Shown here in pieces: positions 19,544 to 28,941 of a DNA stretch of 61,541 nt (the stretch's first letter is position 1; every line of letters begins with the position of its first letter). The stretch is taken from assembly GCA_030038995.1 (NCBI GenBank), contig JASHQS010000011.1, forward strand, positions 1 through 61,541. The letters run 5' to 3'. A program made the position numbers and the translations under genes. The notes under the pieces were generated by a model. The model saw only the letters and a list, made by a program, of their open reading frames with translations. It was not told where the DNA came from and did not search any database. Source of the stretch: Xanthobacteraceae bacterium. Lineage in GTDB: Bacteria; Pseudomonadota; Alphaproteobacteria; Rhizobiales; Xanthobacteraceae.

Positions 19544-20299
19544 ATGTTGCTGACAGCAATCATCGTCATCGCCGCGTTGATCCTGATATTCCTCTACGCC
19601 TCGATCAAAATATTACGCGAGTACGAGCGCGGCGTCATCTTCACGCTCGGCCGCTACACCGGCACCAAGGGCCCCGGCCTGATCCTGCTCTATCCGTTCG
19701 TCCAGCAGATGGTGCGCGTCGACCTGCGCGTGGTGGTCGACGAGGTGCCGCCGCAGGACGTGATCTCGAAAGACAACGTCTCGGTCAAGGTCAGCGCCGT
19801 GATCTATTTCCGCGTCGTCGACGCCGAGCGCGCCATCATCCAGGTCAGCAATTACCTGGCGGCGACGAGCCAGCTCGCGCAGACCACTTTGCGCTGGGTG
19901 TTGGGCAAGCACGACCTCGACCAGATGCTGGCCGAGCGCGACAAGCTCAATGCCGACATCCAGGACGTGCTCGACAAGCAGACCGAGGGCTGGGGCATCA
20001 AGGTCTCCAACGTCGAGCTCAAGCGCATCGACCTCGACGAGAGCATGGTGCGCGCCATCGCCCGCCAGGCCGAGGCCGAGCGCGAGCGCCGCGCCAAGAT
20101 CATCAACGCCGAGGGCGAGCAGCAGGCCGCGCAAAAACTGGTCGAGGCCGCGCGCATCCTCGGCGGCGTGCCGCAGGCCATGCAGCTGCGCTACCTCGGC
20201 ACGCTGTTCGACATCGCCAACGAGCGCGGCTCGACCATCGTCTTTCCGTTCCCGCTGGAGCTGTTGGAGGCGTTCAAGGGGCTGACGCAGAAGCCGTGA
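19544..20299 (+). CDS. Slipin (stomatin/SPFH-domain membrane protein)
   Basis: Product of 251 residues. An N-terminal membrane anchor ([19 protein letters not shown]) is followed by an SPFH/band-7 domain with [20 protein letters not shown] and [16 protein letters not shown] coiled-coil-like stretch rich in [18 protein letters not shown] follows. Partner of the upstream NfeD, believed to organise membrane microdomains. ATG 19544 is set by AAGGAG 8-9 bases upstream rather than the in-frame 19511 start. Confidence 0.93.
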   Translation: MLLTAIIVIAALILIFLYASIKILREYERGVIFTLGRYTGTKGPGLILLYPFVQQMVRVDLRVVVDEVPPQDVISKDNVSVKVSAVIYFRVVDAERAIIQVSNYLAATSQLAQTTLRWVLGKHDLDQMLAERDKLNADIQDVLDKQTEGWGIKVSNVELKRIDLDESMVRAIARQAEAERERRAKIINAEGEQQAAQKLVEAARILGGVPQAMQLRYLGTLFDIANERGSTIVFPFPLELLEAFKGLTQKP

Positions 20300-20328
20300 C
20301 GGGCCTTTTGCTAACGAAGGAGCGCACA

Positions 20329-20631
20329 ATGTTGGCTTCGCACCCGATCCGCGCCGTCGGCATCGCATGGTACTCTCGACAGGACTATCGCCGCGCTCTC
20401 GAAATCATGGAGGATGCGGACCAATTGCCACGGACTTTCGATCAATGGCTCAAGCGTGCAGAGGCTACCGAGCGCCAAATCAAACGTGCAGGCCATGTCG
20501 TCGTTCGCGCCATGATTAAGCCGGAGGAGTTTGCGGCTTGGTGCCGCGCGAAGGGCCTGAACACCGATGCCAAGGCTCGCACAGAATGGGCCAGCGAGTT
20601 CGCGCATCAGCAAGCCAAGGACACGCCTTGA
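20329..20631 (+). CDS. Conserved small protein of unknown function
   Basis: Product of 100 residues. It opens HPIRAVGIAWYSRQDYRRAL, is followed by IMEDADQLPRTFDQWLKRAE and ends with a VVVRAMIKPEEFAAWCRAKG segment. I recall similar short proteins in other bacteria but no function. ATG 20329 has GAAGGAG 5-6 bases upstream, which decides it over 20296 (that start would overlap slipin). No signal peptide or membrane segment, so probably cytoplasmic. Confidence 0.75.
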   Translation: MLASHPIRAVGIAWYSRQDYRRALEIMEDADQLPRTFDQWLKRAEATERQIKRAGHVVVRAMIKPEEFAAWCRAKGLNTDAKARTEWASEFAHQQAKDTP

Positions 20632-20763
20632 AGCTGCCATCGCGGCCGCCGCCTTTTCGATCAACGCCCGCAATTCATCCTGTAGCGAACGATGGTTTGC
20701 CCTGGCGCGCTCGTGCGGTCGCGCGACCTGCTCCTCCGGGACGCCGCTGATCCAAAGGTCCAT
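20629..20763 (-). pseudogene. FitA/VapB-like antitoxin N-terminal remnant
   Basis: The first 45 codons from ATG 20763 read MDLWISGVPEEQ...LHERARA-like (here ARPHERARANHRSLQDE) ...LRALIEKAA. This resembles the ribbon-helix-helix N-terminus of FitA-type antitoxins. The frame then continues only as the antisense of the small gene at 20329-20631 (to 20311), and no PIN toxin is adjacent. It is therefore best read as a remnant. The Pro in ARPHE, where a Leu is usual, also suggests decay. Confidence 0.45.
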
Positions 20764-20961
20764 GAAACCTGCTCCGGAATAATTCTATAAGTAGTAGGTG
20801 CCGGAAGCGCGGGACAAATCGCCCTCGGTGCTCCAATAAGGTTTGAACGGCGCCGCGGCGGTGTTATGTCGTCGCTGCCTGCCGCAATCCTCGGCCGGCG
20901 CTCTGCGACACTTCGATGACACTCGGCCCCTGCGGCTGACAACGGCACTTGGACACCAGGC

Positions 20962-22686
20962 ATGCGCGTTTTCGTCCCCATTTCGGTCGGCGGCTGGGTC
21001 CGCTTGTTCAGCCGCTGGGACGTGCTCGCGGTGCTCTTGGTGCTCGGCCTCTTGATCTTTCTCGGCGAAGCGAGCCGCCACCTGTTCGAGCCGCTCGCCG
21101 AATTGCAGAAACAGCCGCCGTCGCTCGATCCGCGCCATCTGCCCGAATACGCCGCGCGCACCACCTTGCGCATGCTGATCGCGATGGTGGCCTCGCTCGT
21201 CTTCACCTTCACCTATGCGACGCTCGCGGCCAAGAACAAGCGCGCCGAGCGGCTGCTCATTCCACTGCTCGATATTCTGCAATCGGTGCCGATCCTCGGC
21301 TTCATCTCGGTGACGGTGGTGTTCTTCATGGCGCTCGCCCCCGGCCGGGTCTTGGGCGCCGAGTTCGCCGCCGTCTTCGCGATCTTCACCAGCCAGGCCT
21401 GGAACATGGCGTTCAGCTTCTACCAGTCGCTGCGCACCGTGCCGGCCGAGCTGATCGAGGCCTCGCGCACCTTTCGGCTCAATCCGTGGATGCATTTCTG
21501 GCGGGTCGATGTGCCGTTCGCCATGCCGCAGCTGATCTGGAACATGATGATGTCGATGTCGGGCAGCTGGTTCTTCGTGGTGGCCGCGGAGGCGATCAGC
21601 GTCGGCAACACCACCGTGACCTTGCCCGGCATCGGCTCCTATATCGCGCTCGCCATCGAGCGGCGCGATCTTGGCGCGGTATGGTGGGCGATCGGCGCCA
21701 TGCTGGTGGTGATCCTGATCTACGACCAGCTCCTGTTCCGGCCGCTGGTCGCCTGGGCCGACCGCTTCCGCTACGAGCAGGAGGCCGGCGTCATTCCGCC
21801 GCGCTCCTGGGTGTTCGACGTGCTGCGCCGCTCGCGCCTGGTCGACCGCGCCACGGCGCCGTTCGCCGTGTTGTGGCGCCGCTCGTTGCAGACGCATTGG
21901 TTCGACCGCGCCGCCCCCAAGCCAGTCGCGCCGCGGCAGCGTGGCTGCATGACGTTCGTCTGGGATGGCTCGCTCGTCATCGCCACAGCGGTGGCGTTGG
22001 TGTTGCTCGCGCGCTTTGCCGTGCAAGGCATCACGCTCGGCGATCTCGGCACCGCGCTCCTCTTCGGGCTGTTCACGCTGATCCGGGTGGTCGTGCTGAT
22101 CGCGCTCGCGAGCGCGATCTGGGTGCCGATCGGGGTGTGGATCGGGACGCGGCCCACGGCCGCGCGGGTCCTTCAGCCGGTGGCGCAGTTTCTCGCCGCG
22201 TTTCCGGCCAATCTGCTGTTTCCGCTCGTCGTCTCGGCGATCGTCGCGCTCAAGCTCGATCCGAACATCTGGCTGAGCCCGCTGATGATCCTCGGCACGC
22301 AGTGGTATATCCTGTTCAACGTCATCGCCGGCGCCGCGGCGATACCGGCCGAGCTGCGCGCGGTGGCGATGAACTTGCGGGTCGGCGGCTGGCTGTGGTG
22401 GCGGCGGATCGCGCTGCCGGCGATATTCCCCTACTACGTCACCGGCGCCATCACGGCCTCGGGCGGATCGTGGAACGCCAGCATCGTCGCCGAGGTGGCG
22501 TCATGGGGCGACCAGCACCTGCGGGCCGCCGGGCTCGGCGCCTATATCGCGAGGCAGACCGAGCTCGGCGATTTTCACCGCATCGTACTCGGCATCGCGG
22601 TGATGAGTTTCTACGTCGTCGTCATCAACCGGATGTTCTGGCGCCCGCTCTACTTCTACGCCGAACGCAAATTCCGGCTCGGTTGA
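20962..22686 (+). CDS. ABC transporter permease, fused tandem permease domains (NitT/TauT type)
   Basis: Product of 574 residues with two membrane-permease halves. The first (about residues 60-285) has the EAA-like loop VPAELIEASRTFRLNPWMHF. The second (about 330-560) has IPAELRAVAMNLRVGGWLWW. About 10-12 hydrophobic helices in total. The class imports nitrate, sulfonate or similar anions, but the substrate is unknown because no binding-protein gene is nearby. Its ATPase follows at 23010, separated by 323 bp of nested repeats. Confidence 0.9.
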   Translation: MRVFVPISVGGWVRLFSRWDVLAVLLVLGLLIFLGEASRHLFEPLAELQKQPPSLDPRHLPEYAARTTLRMLIAMVASLVFTFTYATLAAKNKRAERLLIPLLDILQSVPILGFISVTVVFFMALAPGRVLGAEFAAVFAIFTSQAWNMAFSFYQSLRTVPAELIEASRTFRLNPWMHFWRVDVPFAMPQLIWNMMMSMSGSWFFVVAAEAISVGNTTVTLPGIGSYIALAIERRDLGAVWWAIGAMLVVILIYDQLLFRPLVAWADRFRYEQEAGVIPPRSWVFDVLRRSRLVDRATAPFAVLWRRSLQTHWFDRAAPKPVAPRQRGCMTFVWDGSLVIATAVALVLLARFAVQGITLGDLGTALLFGLFTLIRVVVLIALASAIWVPIGVWIGTRPTAARVLQPVAQFLAAFPANLLFPLVVSAIVALKLDPNIWLSPLMILGTQWYILFNVIAGAAAIPAELRAVAMNLRVGGWLWWRRIALPAIFPYYVTGAITASGGSWNASIVAEVASWGDQHLRAAGLGAYIARQTELGDFHRIVLGIAVMSFYVVVINRMFWRPLYFYAERKFRLG

Positions 22687-22727
22687 AAGGTATGAATGAT
22701 ATGAAATCCGGCTGATTGGTTCACCGT

Positions 22728-22976
22728 CCGCTCGTCCCCGCGAAAGCGGCATAGGCGCTAACATAGCCGCGTTTCCCGGGCGCAGCGCAGCACGAAGCGC
22801 AGCGAAGTGGTGCGCTGCAGACCCGGGATCGTAACAAGTTGCGGAGTCTGGGACGGTCCCGGATCAGCGGTGCACCGCTTCGCGCTGCACCGCATCCGGG
22901 AAACAGGTCTATGTTAGCGCCTATGCGCGAAAGCGGGGACCTAGCTCTGGATTCCCGCTTTCGCGGGAATGAGCGG
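22728..22976. repeat. Palindromic repeat family B, copy 3, split by a family C element
   Basis: The left arm CCGCTCGTCCCCGCGAAAGC (22728 on) and the right part GCGAAAGCGGGGAC...ATTCCCGC...GCGGGAATGAGCGG (to 22976) are family B. Between them the 16-bp CATAGGCGCTAACATA (22750-22765) and its exact reverse complement (22910-22925) bracket a family C element. The whole block could fold into one long compound hairpin. Confidence 0.85.
22771..22904. repeat. Palindromic repeat family C, copy 1
   Basis: GTTTCCCGGG...CATCCGGGAAAC with an inner ACCCGGGATCGTAACAAG and GGACGGTCCCGGATCAGC. The same sequence occurs inverted at 44620-44743. Confidence 0.9.
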
Positions 22977-23009
22977 AATCCATCAGCTGGATTTGGATGA
23001 GGCAACGCC

Positions 23010-24293
23010 ATGGCCGCTCTGCTCGAGATTCACGATTGCTGCCAGTCGTTCCCGCGCGCCGACGGCGGCGAGCATCTGGTGCTCGACCACATCGACTTCC
23101 AGCTTGCGCAAGGCGAGATCGTGGGCCTGTTGGGGCGCACCGGCTCGGGTAAATCGACCCTGCTGCGGCTGATTGCCGGGCTGGCGCGGCCGACCGCCGG
23201 CAGCATCGTCTATCTGGGCCGGCCGATCGACGCGCCGCCGCCCGGCGTCGCCATGGTGTTCCAGTCGTTCGCGCTGTTTCCGTGGCTGACGGTCCTGGAA
23301 AACGTGCAGCTCGGGCTCGAGGCGCTCGGCCTTCCCGAGGCGGAAATCCGCAGCCGCGCGCTCGCCGCCATCGACCTGATCGGGCTGGACGGCTACGAAT
23401 CGGCGTTTCCGCGCGAGCTGTCCGGCGGCATGCGCCAGCGCGTCGGCTTTGCCCGCGCGCTGGTCGTGCATCCCAACATTCTGCTGATGGACGAGCCGTT
23501 CTCGGCGCTCGACGTGCTCACTGCCGAGACGCTGCGCACCGACTTCCTCGACCTGTGGGGCGAGGGCAAGCTGCCGATCAAGGGCGTGATCCTGGTCACC
23601 CACAATATCGAGGAGGCGGTGCTGATGTGCGACCGCATCCTCCTCTTCTCGACCAACCCGGCGCGCATCATCAGCGAGATCAAGGTCGACCTGCGCCAGC
23701 CGCGCAACCGGCTCGATCCGCAATTCCGCGACCTGGTCGAGACCATCTATGTGGCGATGACCGCGCGCGAGCCGGCGCCGCTGCAGTTCGGCGCCACGGC
23801 CACCATCAACACGGTGCTGCCGCGGGTGTCCGCCAACCCCTTGTCCGGTCTGATCGAGACCGTCGCCGGCCAACCCTATAACGGCAAGGCCGACCTGCCG
23901 GTGCTCGGCGACGAATTGCACATGGAGGTCGACGATCTGTTCCCGGTCGCCGAGTCGCTGCAACTCTTGCATCTCGCCGAAATCGAGGGCGGCGACATCA
24001 AGCTCACCGACGCCGGCAAGCAGTTCGCCGAAGCCGGCATCGACGACCGCAAAAAACTGTTTCAGCGCCAGCTTCTGACCTACGTGCCGCTCGCCGCCCA
24101 CGTCCGCCGTGTGCTGCAGGAGCGCGCCAATCACGTGGCGCCGAAGAGCCGCTTCCTCGACGAATTGGAAGACCACATGAGCACCGAGGACGCCGAGCAC
24201 ACGCTGCGCGCCGTCACCGCCTGGGGCCGCTTCGCCGAGATCTACGCCTACGACGACGATTCGCAGACGTTCAGCCTGGAGAATCCGACATAG
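23010..24293 (+). CDS. ABC transporter ATP-binding protein with C-terminal AAA-associated domain
   Basis: Product of 427 residues. The N-terminal half is a NitT/TauT-type ATPase: Walker [18 protein letters not shown] (about 44-60), Q-loop [11 protein letters not shown], signature [16 protein letters not shown], Walker [13 protein letters not shown] and H-loop VTHNIEEAV. Residues about 280-425 form the extra C-terminal domain (AAA-associated) seen in some of these ATPases. It contains [20 protein letters not shown] and [15 protein letters not shown], which look like a winged-helix regulatory module. Likely partner of the fused permease at 20962. Confidence 0.92.
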   Translation: MAALLEIHDCCQSFPRADGGEHLVLDHIDFQLAQGEIVGLLGRTGSGKSTLLRLIAGLARPTAGSIVYLGRPIDAPPPGVAMVFQSFALFPWLTVLENVQLGLEALGLPEAEIRSRALAAIDLIGLDGYESAFPRELSGGMRQRVGFARALVVHPNILLMDEPFSALDVLTAETLRTDFLDLWGEGKLPIKGVILVTHNIEEAVLMCDRILLFSTNPARIISEIKVDLRQPRNRLDPQFRDLVETIYVAMTAREPAPLQFGATATINTVLPRVSANPLSGLIETVAGQPYNGKADLPVLGDELHMEVDDLFPVAESLQLLHLAEIEGGDIKLTDAGKQFAEAGIDDRKKLFQRQLLTYVPLAAHVRRVLQERANHVAPKSRFLDELEDHMSTEDAEHTLRAVTAWGRFAEIYAYDDDSQTFSLENPT

Positions 24294-24344
24294 CGCCGGC
24301 CGACCGCTGGTCGGACCGCAGCGCTCGAAACCGGCGCGGCGACG

Positions 24345-25241
24345 TCAGGCGGACGCTGCGGCCGCACGAGCCGGCGGCACCTGGCTGCGCAACGCCGGTG
24401 CCGGAGCCGGATCATAACCCAGTCGCCGCATGACCTCGCCGTGCGTCGCCGCGATGCGCGCCGCCTGCTCGGGCGTCAGCGCATCGCGCCAGCCGTCGCT
24501 CCGGCCCTCGCGAAAAAATGCCGCCATCTTGTACGGCTTCTCGACGAAGCCCGACGCGCGCTCCTGGGCCTGCAGATGCGCGAAGCTCGTGCCTTCGACC
24601 GCCGCCGCAATCGTCGTGCGGTCGCTGGGCAACCCGAGCGCTGCCGCAATCGCGGCAAACGCCGTATGCGGGTCGGCTTTCATGTCCTCGTAGCGCACCA
24701 AGTGAACGGGGAACGGCGCGCTCAACCAGGATTCGACGTGTTCGCTCCAGCGCATGAGATGCTGCTTCAACTGCAGGTGCACGCGTTTGCCGGAATGGCT
24801 GAACGCCGCATTTGCATCCGCCATCAGCGTAATCGCGTGGTCGATTGACGACCCAGTGTGGTGGGCGAGCGAGACTGCCACCGCGCGAGGGTCGCGCACC
24901 ACATAAACGGCTCCCCAGGTCGCTGCCGGCGGAAACAGCGGCTCGCCGGCCGGCGTCAAGCAATAGGCATCGTGCGCCTTGCAGTAGAGTGGTCGCTTGG
25001 CTTCCGCGGCCCAGACTTCGTAAGCGCGCGGGCGCAAAATGGTCTGCTGCCTTAGCGACAGTTCAACAGCCTCGATGCCGATACTTCTATCGAAAGCCAC
25101 GCGGCCGGCGGAACTTGTGCCCAGCGAGTGCAGCTTGTTCATGTCGGCCGGCTTGCGCGACAGCACCGTGACGATGAAAAGGCGCAACCAGGTATTGCCC
25201 GATTTCGGATAAGAGGCCAGCCACCAGATTTTCGATGCCAT
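24345..25241 (-). CDS. Sulfotransferase family protein
   Basis: Product of 298 residues. The PAPS 5'-phosphosulfate loop WLASYPKSGNTWLRLF lies near the N-terminus and the 3'-phosphate motif VYVVRDPRAVAVSLAHH near residue 115. Further blocks are VRYEDMKADP and FVEKPYKMAAFFREGRSDGW, the typical acceptor-side GxxGxWK-like end. It would transfer sulfate to a hydroxyl or amine of an unknown acceptor in the cytoplasm. The start codon shares its A with the stop of the kinase-like gene (TGATG), so the two are translationally coupled. Last gene of the minus-strand block. Confidence 0.88.
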   Translation of the reverse strand: MASKIWWLASYPKSGNTWLRLFIVTVLSRKPADMNKLHSLGTSSAGRVAFDRSIGIEAVELSLRQQTILRPRAYEVWAAEAKRPLYCKAHDAYCLTPAGEPLFPPAATWGAVYVVRDPRAVAVSLAHHTGSSIDHAITLMADANAAFSHSGKRVHLQLKQHLMRWSEHVESWLSAPFPVHLVRYEDMKADPHTAFAAIAAALGLPSDRTTIAAAVEGTSFAHLQAQERASGFVEKPYKMAAFFREGRSDGWRDALTPEQAARIAATHGEVMRRLGYDPAPAPALRSQVPPARAAAASA

Positions 25242-26158
25242 CAGTATTGCTCCAAGAGGCTGCGCACCTTTGCCGCTGCGTCGCGAACGCCGGCCAGATC
25301 GTCGGGTAAACTGAGCCGCCAGACCGTCACCCCCGCCAGCAGCATCCGCGTCACGGCGGCGGCAGCGTCCTCTTCGCGGCACAGCGCACGTGCCGGACGG
25401 CGTGTGTGCACGACGCGGCGCACGGCGTTTTCGGCGATCGGACCATGAAGCTGTTCGCTCCCTCGAACGATATTCGTTCGGCGGACAAGCACGATAACCG
25501 CGGCGAGCTCTCGCGGTTCACTGCATCTACGCCAACGGTCGACGAAGAATTTTTCGTTGTCCGACAGGACCGGCCGCAGCCCCTCCGGAGAAATCCCAAG
25601 ATGGTCAAGTGTATCGTGCCACAGCCGCAGCATGGTCACGCCGGGGAGAACCATGGCGCGTCTTGGCGCCTCGCGAAGCTCGACCGCGCACACGTCGTCC
25701 GCCAAGATTTCACAGCCGTCCCCTGCCAGAACCGCCGCCAGCGCCGATTTGCCGGCCGCCGAAGGTCCGGCCAGCAGCACGGCCCGGCCGCCAACCACAA
25801 CGCCATTGGCGTGTAATGGCAGCAGCCCGCGCTGGTGCCACAGCAGCGCTTGGACCGGCCCGGTCAGCAGCGCTCGCGTGCCGATCAGATCCGCCTCGCC
25901 GGACATTTCAATCGTGACTTCACGTCCGTTGCAGACCAAAATCCGGCCCGCTTCCGGCAACGTCAGAAGAAATTCGTCGCGGCCGCGAGCCTGAAAAACG
26001 GCCCCGACGCGATCCGTCCGCTCCAATCGCGGCGGCACGCTGCCGAGGCGAAAAACGATATCGGGCGGCGCGGCGTCCGGTCCCTGCCACGGCGTCAACT
26101 CCGGCAACTCGAGCGCCGATTCGACCCGAAGCGTGGCGAGACTGTACGCGTACGTCAT
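25241..26158 (-). CDS. HPr-kinase (HprK)-like protein
   Basis: Product of 305 residues. The C-terminal half has the HprK-type P-loop LLAGPSAAGKSALAAVLAG (GPSAAGKS at 131-138) preceded by LPLHANGVVVGGRAV and followed by CEILADDVCAVEL. The first 100 residues are beta-rich and unassigned. No PTS genes are nearby. Stand-alone HprK homologues often sit in peptide-modification clusters, where some phosphorylate a precursor peptide (the lasso-peptide tailoring kinases are the known case). No clear ribosome binding site precedes ATG 26158; AGGAGG occurs about 45 bases upstream without a start in this frame. Confidence 0.8.
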   Translation of the reverse strand: MTYAYSLATLRVESALELPELTPWQGPDAAPPDIVFRLGSVPPRLERTDRVGAVFQARGRDEFLLTLPEAGRILVCNGREVTIEMSGEADLIGTRALLTGPVQALLWHQRGLLPLHANGVVVGGRAVLLAGPSAAGKSALAAVLAGDGCEILADDVCAVELREAPRRAMVLPGVTMLRLWHDTLDHLGISPEGLRPVLSDNEKFFVDRWRRCSEPRELAAVIVLVRRTNIVRGSEQLHGPIAENAVRRVVHTRRPARALCREEDAAAAVTRMLLAGVTVWRLSLPDDLAGVRDAAAKVRSLLEQY

Positions 26159-26278
26159 GATCCGCGAATCCGATCGTTGGCACCCGCTGGTCGGCGAATA
26201 TGCAACCTCCTCAAGCTGGTATTTCCGGCGCGCGCGCCGCTCACGCGGCCGCCAAGCTGGCGGCCCGGCAGCGCAACC

Positions 26279-27799
26279 TCAAATCTTTCGACCGCCTCCC
26301 TCAATCTCGACCGGACTCGTCAGGCGCGCCCCGAGAGCCGCTTCGATGACGCGCAGCGCCGCCAACAGACGCGCGTCTTCGCCCAGCGCCGCCGTCACCT
26401 GGATGCCAACCGGCAGCTTGTCTTCCGTCAGCCCGCATGGGACCGCGGCGGCGGGCTGTCCGGTCTGGTTGAAGGGACGGGTGAAATAAAGCATGTTGTC
26501 GTAGCCCGGCGGCGATGCCTGATCGACGTCCCATGCCGTGCACGGCATCGTCGGCGTCAGCAGCAGATCATAGCGCTCGAAAAACAGCCGCAGCGTGTCG
26601 CGGAACTCGAATTGCCGGCGGCGCAGGCGCGTGTAGGTGTCGACGCTCATCTCGCGAAACCGCCTGATAAAGCCAACCAACGGAGGATCGATCAGCTCGG
26701 GCGAGGTCGTCACCAGATCGCCAAGCCGGGCGCTGATCCCGCCGAGGAAAATGGCGCGATGAAACTCGGACGGATCGGGGCACACTTCGGCAACGTCCTC
26801 GATCCGGCGGAAGATCGGTCGCAGCTTTTCGACCGCCGCGGCGACGACGCGCCCGACCGGCGGGTCGAGCCTGGCGAAGCCCAGCGTCGGCGAGAACGCA
26901 ACACGGAGCGAGCGAACCGACCATTCATCCGGTTCGGCGCCGATCGGCGGCAGCAGCGAGAATGGATCGCGCCGGTCCGGCCCGGCGATAGCGCTGAGCA
27001 TAAGCGCGGCGTCGGCGACGCTGCGGGTCATCGGCCCGACGTGGGTAAGCATGGGGGCGGAGCTTGCCGGCCAGACCGGTACGCGGCCGAAGCTGGCCTT
27101 GAGGCCGACCAGCCCGGTCAACGAGGCTGGTGCCCGGATCGAGCCGCCGGCATCCGAGCCGAGCGCGACCGCGGTGACGCCGGCGGCGACCGAAGCGGCG
27201 GCGCCGCCGCTCGAACCGCCCGGGGTGAGCGCGAGATTCCACGGGTTATGCGTGGCACCCTGGATGAGGCTCCTGGTATTGCCGTGGTAGCCGAACTCCG
27301 ACGTGGTGGTCTTGCCGATGATGATCGCGCCGGCCCGCCGCAATCGCTCGACCGATGGCGCGTCGGCGCGCGCCACATTGTCCTTCATGAGCAATGAGCC
27401 GTAGCGCGCCGGCAGGCCGGCGACGTCGATCATATCCTTGACCGATACCGGGATGCCGTGGAGCGGCCCGAGTGCGTCGCCGCGCATGACGGCGCGTTCG
27501 GCGGCGCGCGCGGCGCGGCGCGCGCCGTCCGCATCCACGGCGGCGAAAGCGTTGAGCGCCGGTTCGGTTTCGTCGAGACGCGCAAGCGCGGCGTCGACCA
27601 CCTCGACCGGCGAGATCTGGCGGCGGGCGATCAAGGCGACGAGCACGGTCGCGTCAAGGCGGCTGAGCTCGCTCGCCTTGCCCGTTGCCGCGCTCGCAGG
27701 CGCGGCGCCTGCTTTCGGCTCGGCCGCCGCCATGCCGGTCACCGCCACCGCACCGGCGGAGCCGGCGGTCTGCAGAAATGATCGGCGGTCATGGCCCAT
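26279..27799 (-). CDS. Amidase signature family protein with Tat signal
   Basis: Product of 506 residues. The N-terminus HDRRSFLQTAGSAGAVAV is a twin-arginine signal, so the enzyme is probably periplasmic. The Ser-cis-Ser-Lys triad is visible: Lys in GIPVSVKDMIDVAG, Ser in LTPGGSSGGAAASVAAG and the nucleophile in GSDAGGSIRAP. It would hydrolyse a C-N amide bond; the substrate is unknown. It lies 120 bp upstream of the kinase-like gene on the same strand. Confidence 0.9.
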   Translation of the reverse strand: MGHDRRSFLQTAGSAGAVAVTGMAAAEPKAGAAPASAATGKASELSRLDATVLVALIARRQISPVEVVDAALARLDETEPALNAFAAVDADGARRAARAAERAVMRGDALGPLHGIPVSVKDMIDVAGLPARYGSLLMKDNVARADAPSVERLRRAGAIIIGKTTTSEFGYHGNTRSLIQGATHNPWNLALTPGGSSGGAAASVAAGVTAVALGSDAGGSIRAPASLTGLVGLKASFGRVPVWPASSAPMLTHVGPMTRSVADAALMLSAIAGPDRRDPFSLLPPIGAEPDEWSVRSLRVAFSPTLGFARLDPPVGRVVAAAVEKLRPIFRRIEDVAEVCPDPSEFHRAIFLGGISARLGDLVTTSPELIDPPLVGFIRRFREMSVDTYTRLRRRQFEFRDTLRLFFERYDLLLTPTMPCTAWDVDQASPPGYDNMLYFTRPFNQTGQPAAAVPCGLTEDKLPVGIQVTAALGEDARLLAALRVIEAALGARLTSPVEIEGGGRKI

Positions 27800-28126
27800 C
27801 GGCCCCGATGCTCGATCGGCTGAGCCCTGTCAGGCGGCCGGAGCCAGGAGTATGGTCGTCAGACTGAACATCGCACTCCCCCGCGTGATGCCGGCAACGG
27901 TGCTCGCCCCCCTGGATTCTTACGCCGCGATGGATCGCCGAGTGTCACATCTTAGGGTGGCGTTGACAATAGGTTCCGCGACCTTCGCAATCCGCTGCCC
28001 TTGCTCGGCTGCAAGCCGCCCGACGGTCCGCGGCGGGCACCGATCTGCGCGCCGACGGTTCGATCGCGGCCTGCGGCCCGCCGCGGCGCGCGTCGTGACG
28101 GCCGCGACGCCGAGGCGGGCGAACGC
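27800..28126. other. Gap of 327 bp without a recognised gene
   Basis: Lies between the 2OG-oxygenase stop and the amidase start, all in a minus-strand series. I see no convincing short coding frame, promoter or hairpin terminator. It could hold a promoter for the amidase-kinase-sulfotransferase group. Confidence 0.5.
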
Positions 28127-28753
28127 CTATGGCGCGGTTGCCGGCTCGGACAAATACCGGCCGGCCAACGCCTGCGGAATTTCGCTGTCGAAGCTGACCT
28201 GCAGATTGACCCGCACCCCGGTCATGTTCTCCACCGAATGAACGACGCGCGCGTTCATCAGGTACCAGGTATCGAAAGGTCCCTTGATGCTGTCGAGCAA
28301 CTCGAGGTGCGGGCCGCGCTCGACCGCGAGCATGCGTTCGCGACGCAGCGGCTGGCCGCGCTCCTGCCAGAAGCACAGGGTGGTGTCGGGTCCGCCGCAG
28401 GCGACGTTGTAAAGCAGCACGAAATCGCGGGTGGTGTCGGTGTGCGGCAATTGCGGCTCGTTGAAGAACATGACGCCGGAATTGCCGAATTGGAATTCGC
28501 GCGTGATGTTGCTGCGGATCCAGCCGGTGAATTCGTCGTCGAAATGCCGCCGCACGTTGTTGTTCGACGTCATCGGCTGGATCCAGTCGTATGCCTGCTG
28601 CTTCCAGTCCGACCTTTCCTTGATGCCGAGATATGCGGAGCTGGAGGGCACGAAGTTTTCGTTGGCCGGGCGATAGCAATAATCGATCTTGTTCACCAGC
28701 TCAGCCGGCGGCTTGGGCAGGTCCGGGAGAACCTTGAAATACCAGTCGGGCAT
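28127..28753 (-). CDS. 2OG-Fe(II) oxygenase-like protein
   Basis: Product of 208 residues. An Fe(II)-binding facial triad is visible: His104 and Asp106 in QLPHTDTTRDFVLLYNV and His172 in NARVVHSVENMTGVRVNL, with Arg181 placed to bind 2-oxoglutarate. This suggests a hydroxylase of the asparaginyl/prolyl-hydroxylase fold. The GGAG-type site AGGGAGCG precedes ATG 28753 by 7 bases. Follows the asparagine-synthetase-like gene after 188 bp. Substrate unknown; a small molecule or peptide from the same locus is plausible (inference). Confidence 0.7.
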   Translation of the reverse strand: MPDWYFKVLPDLPKPPAELVNKIDYCYRPANENFVPSSSAYLGIKERSDWKQQAYDWIQPMTSNNNVRRHFDDEFTGWIRSNITREFQFGNSGVMFFNEPQLPHTDTTRDFVLLYNVACGGPDTTLCFWQERGQPLRRERMLAVERGPHLELLDSIKGPFDTWYLMNARVVHSVENMTGVRVNLQVSFDSEIPQALAGRYLSEPATAP

Positions 28754-28941
28754 GTTCGCGCTCCCTGATGTGGCCAGGGTGGCCGCTGCGGCAGCGGCAG
28801 CGTGCGGAGCACGGTCAGCGGAGCCGCCGCCGCACCGATGACGCCGCGACGCTCATACAACTGTAGCAGGTTTACAATCGATGCGCAATGTGCGGCAACC
28901 GGGCGGCAGCGGCGTTCCGCCGCCGCGACCGCCTGGCGCCC

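Larger units (their letters stand above)
22687..23009. other. Intergenic spacer filled by nested palindromes
   Basis: No gene is seen here. Nearly all of it is repeat B copy 3, interrupted by repeat C copy 1. The spacer separates two genes that should work as one transporter, so transcription presumably reads through it or a promoter lies near its right end. Confidence 0.8.
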
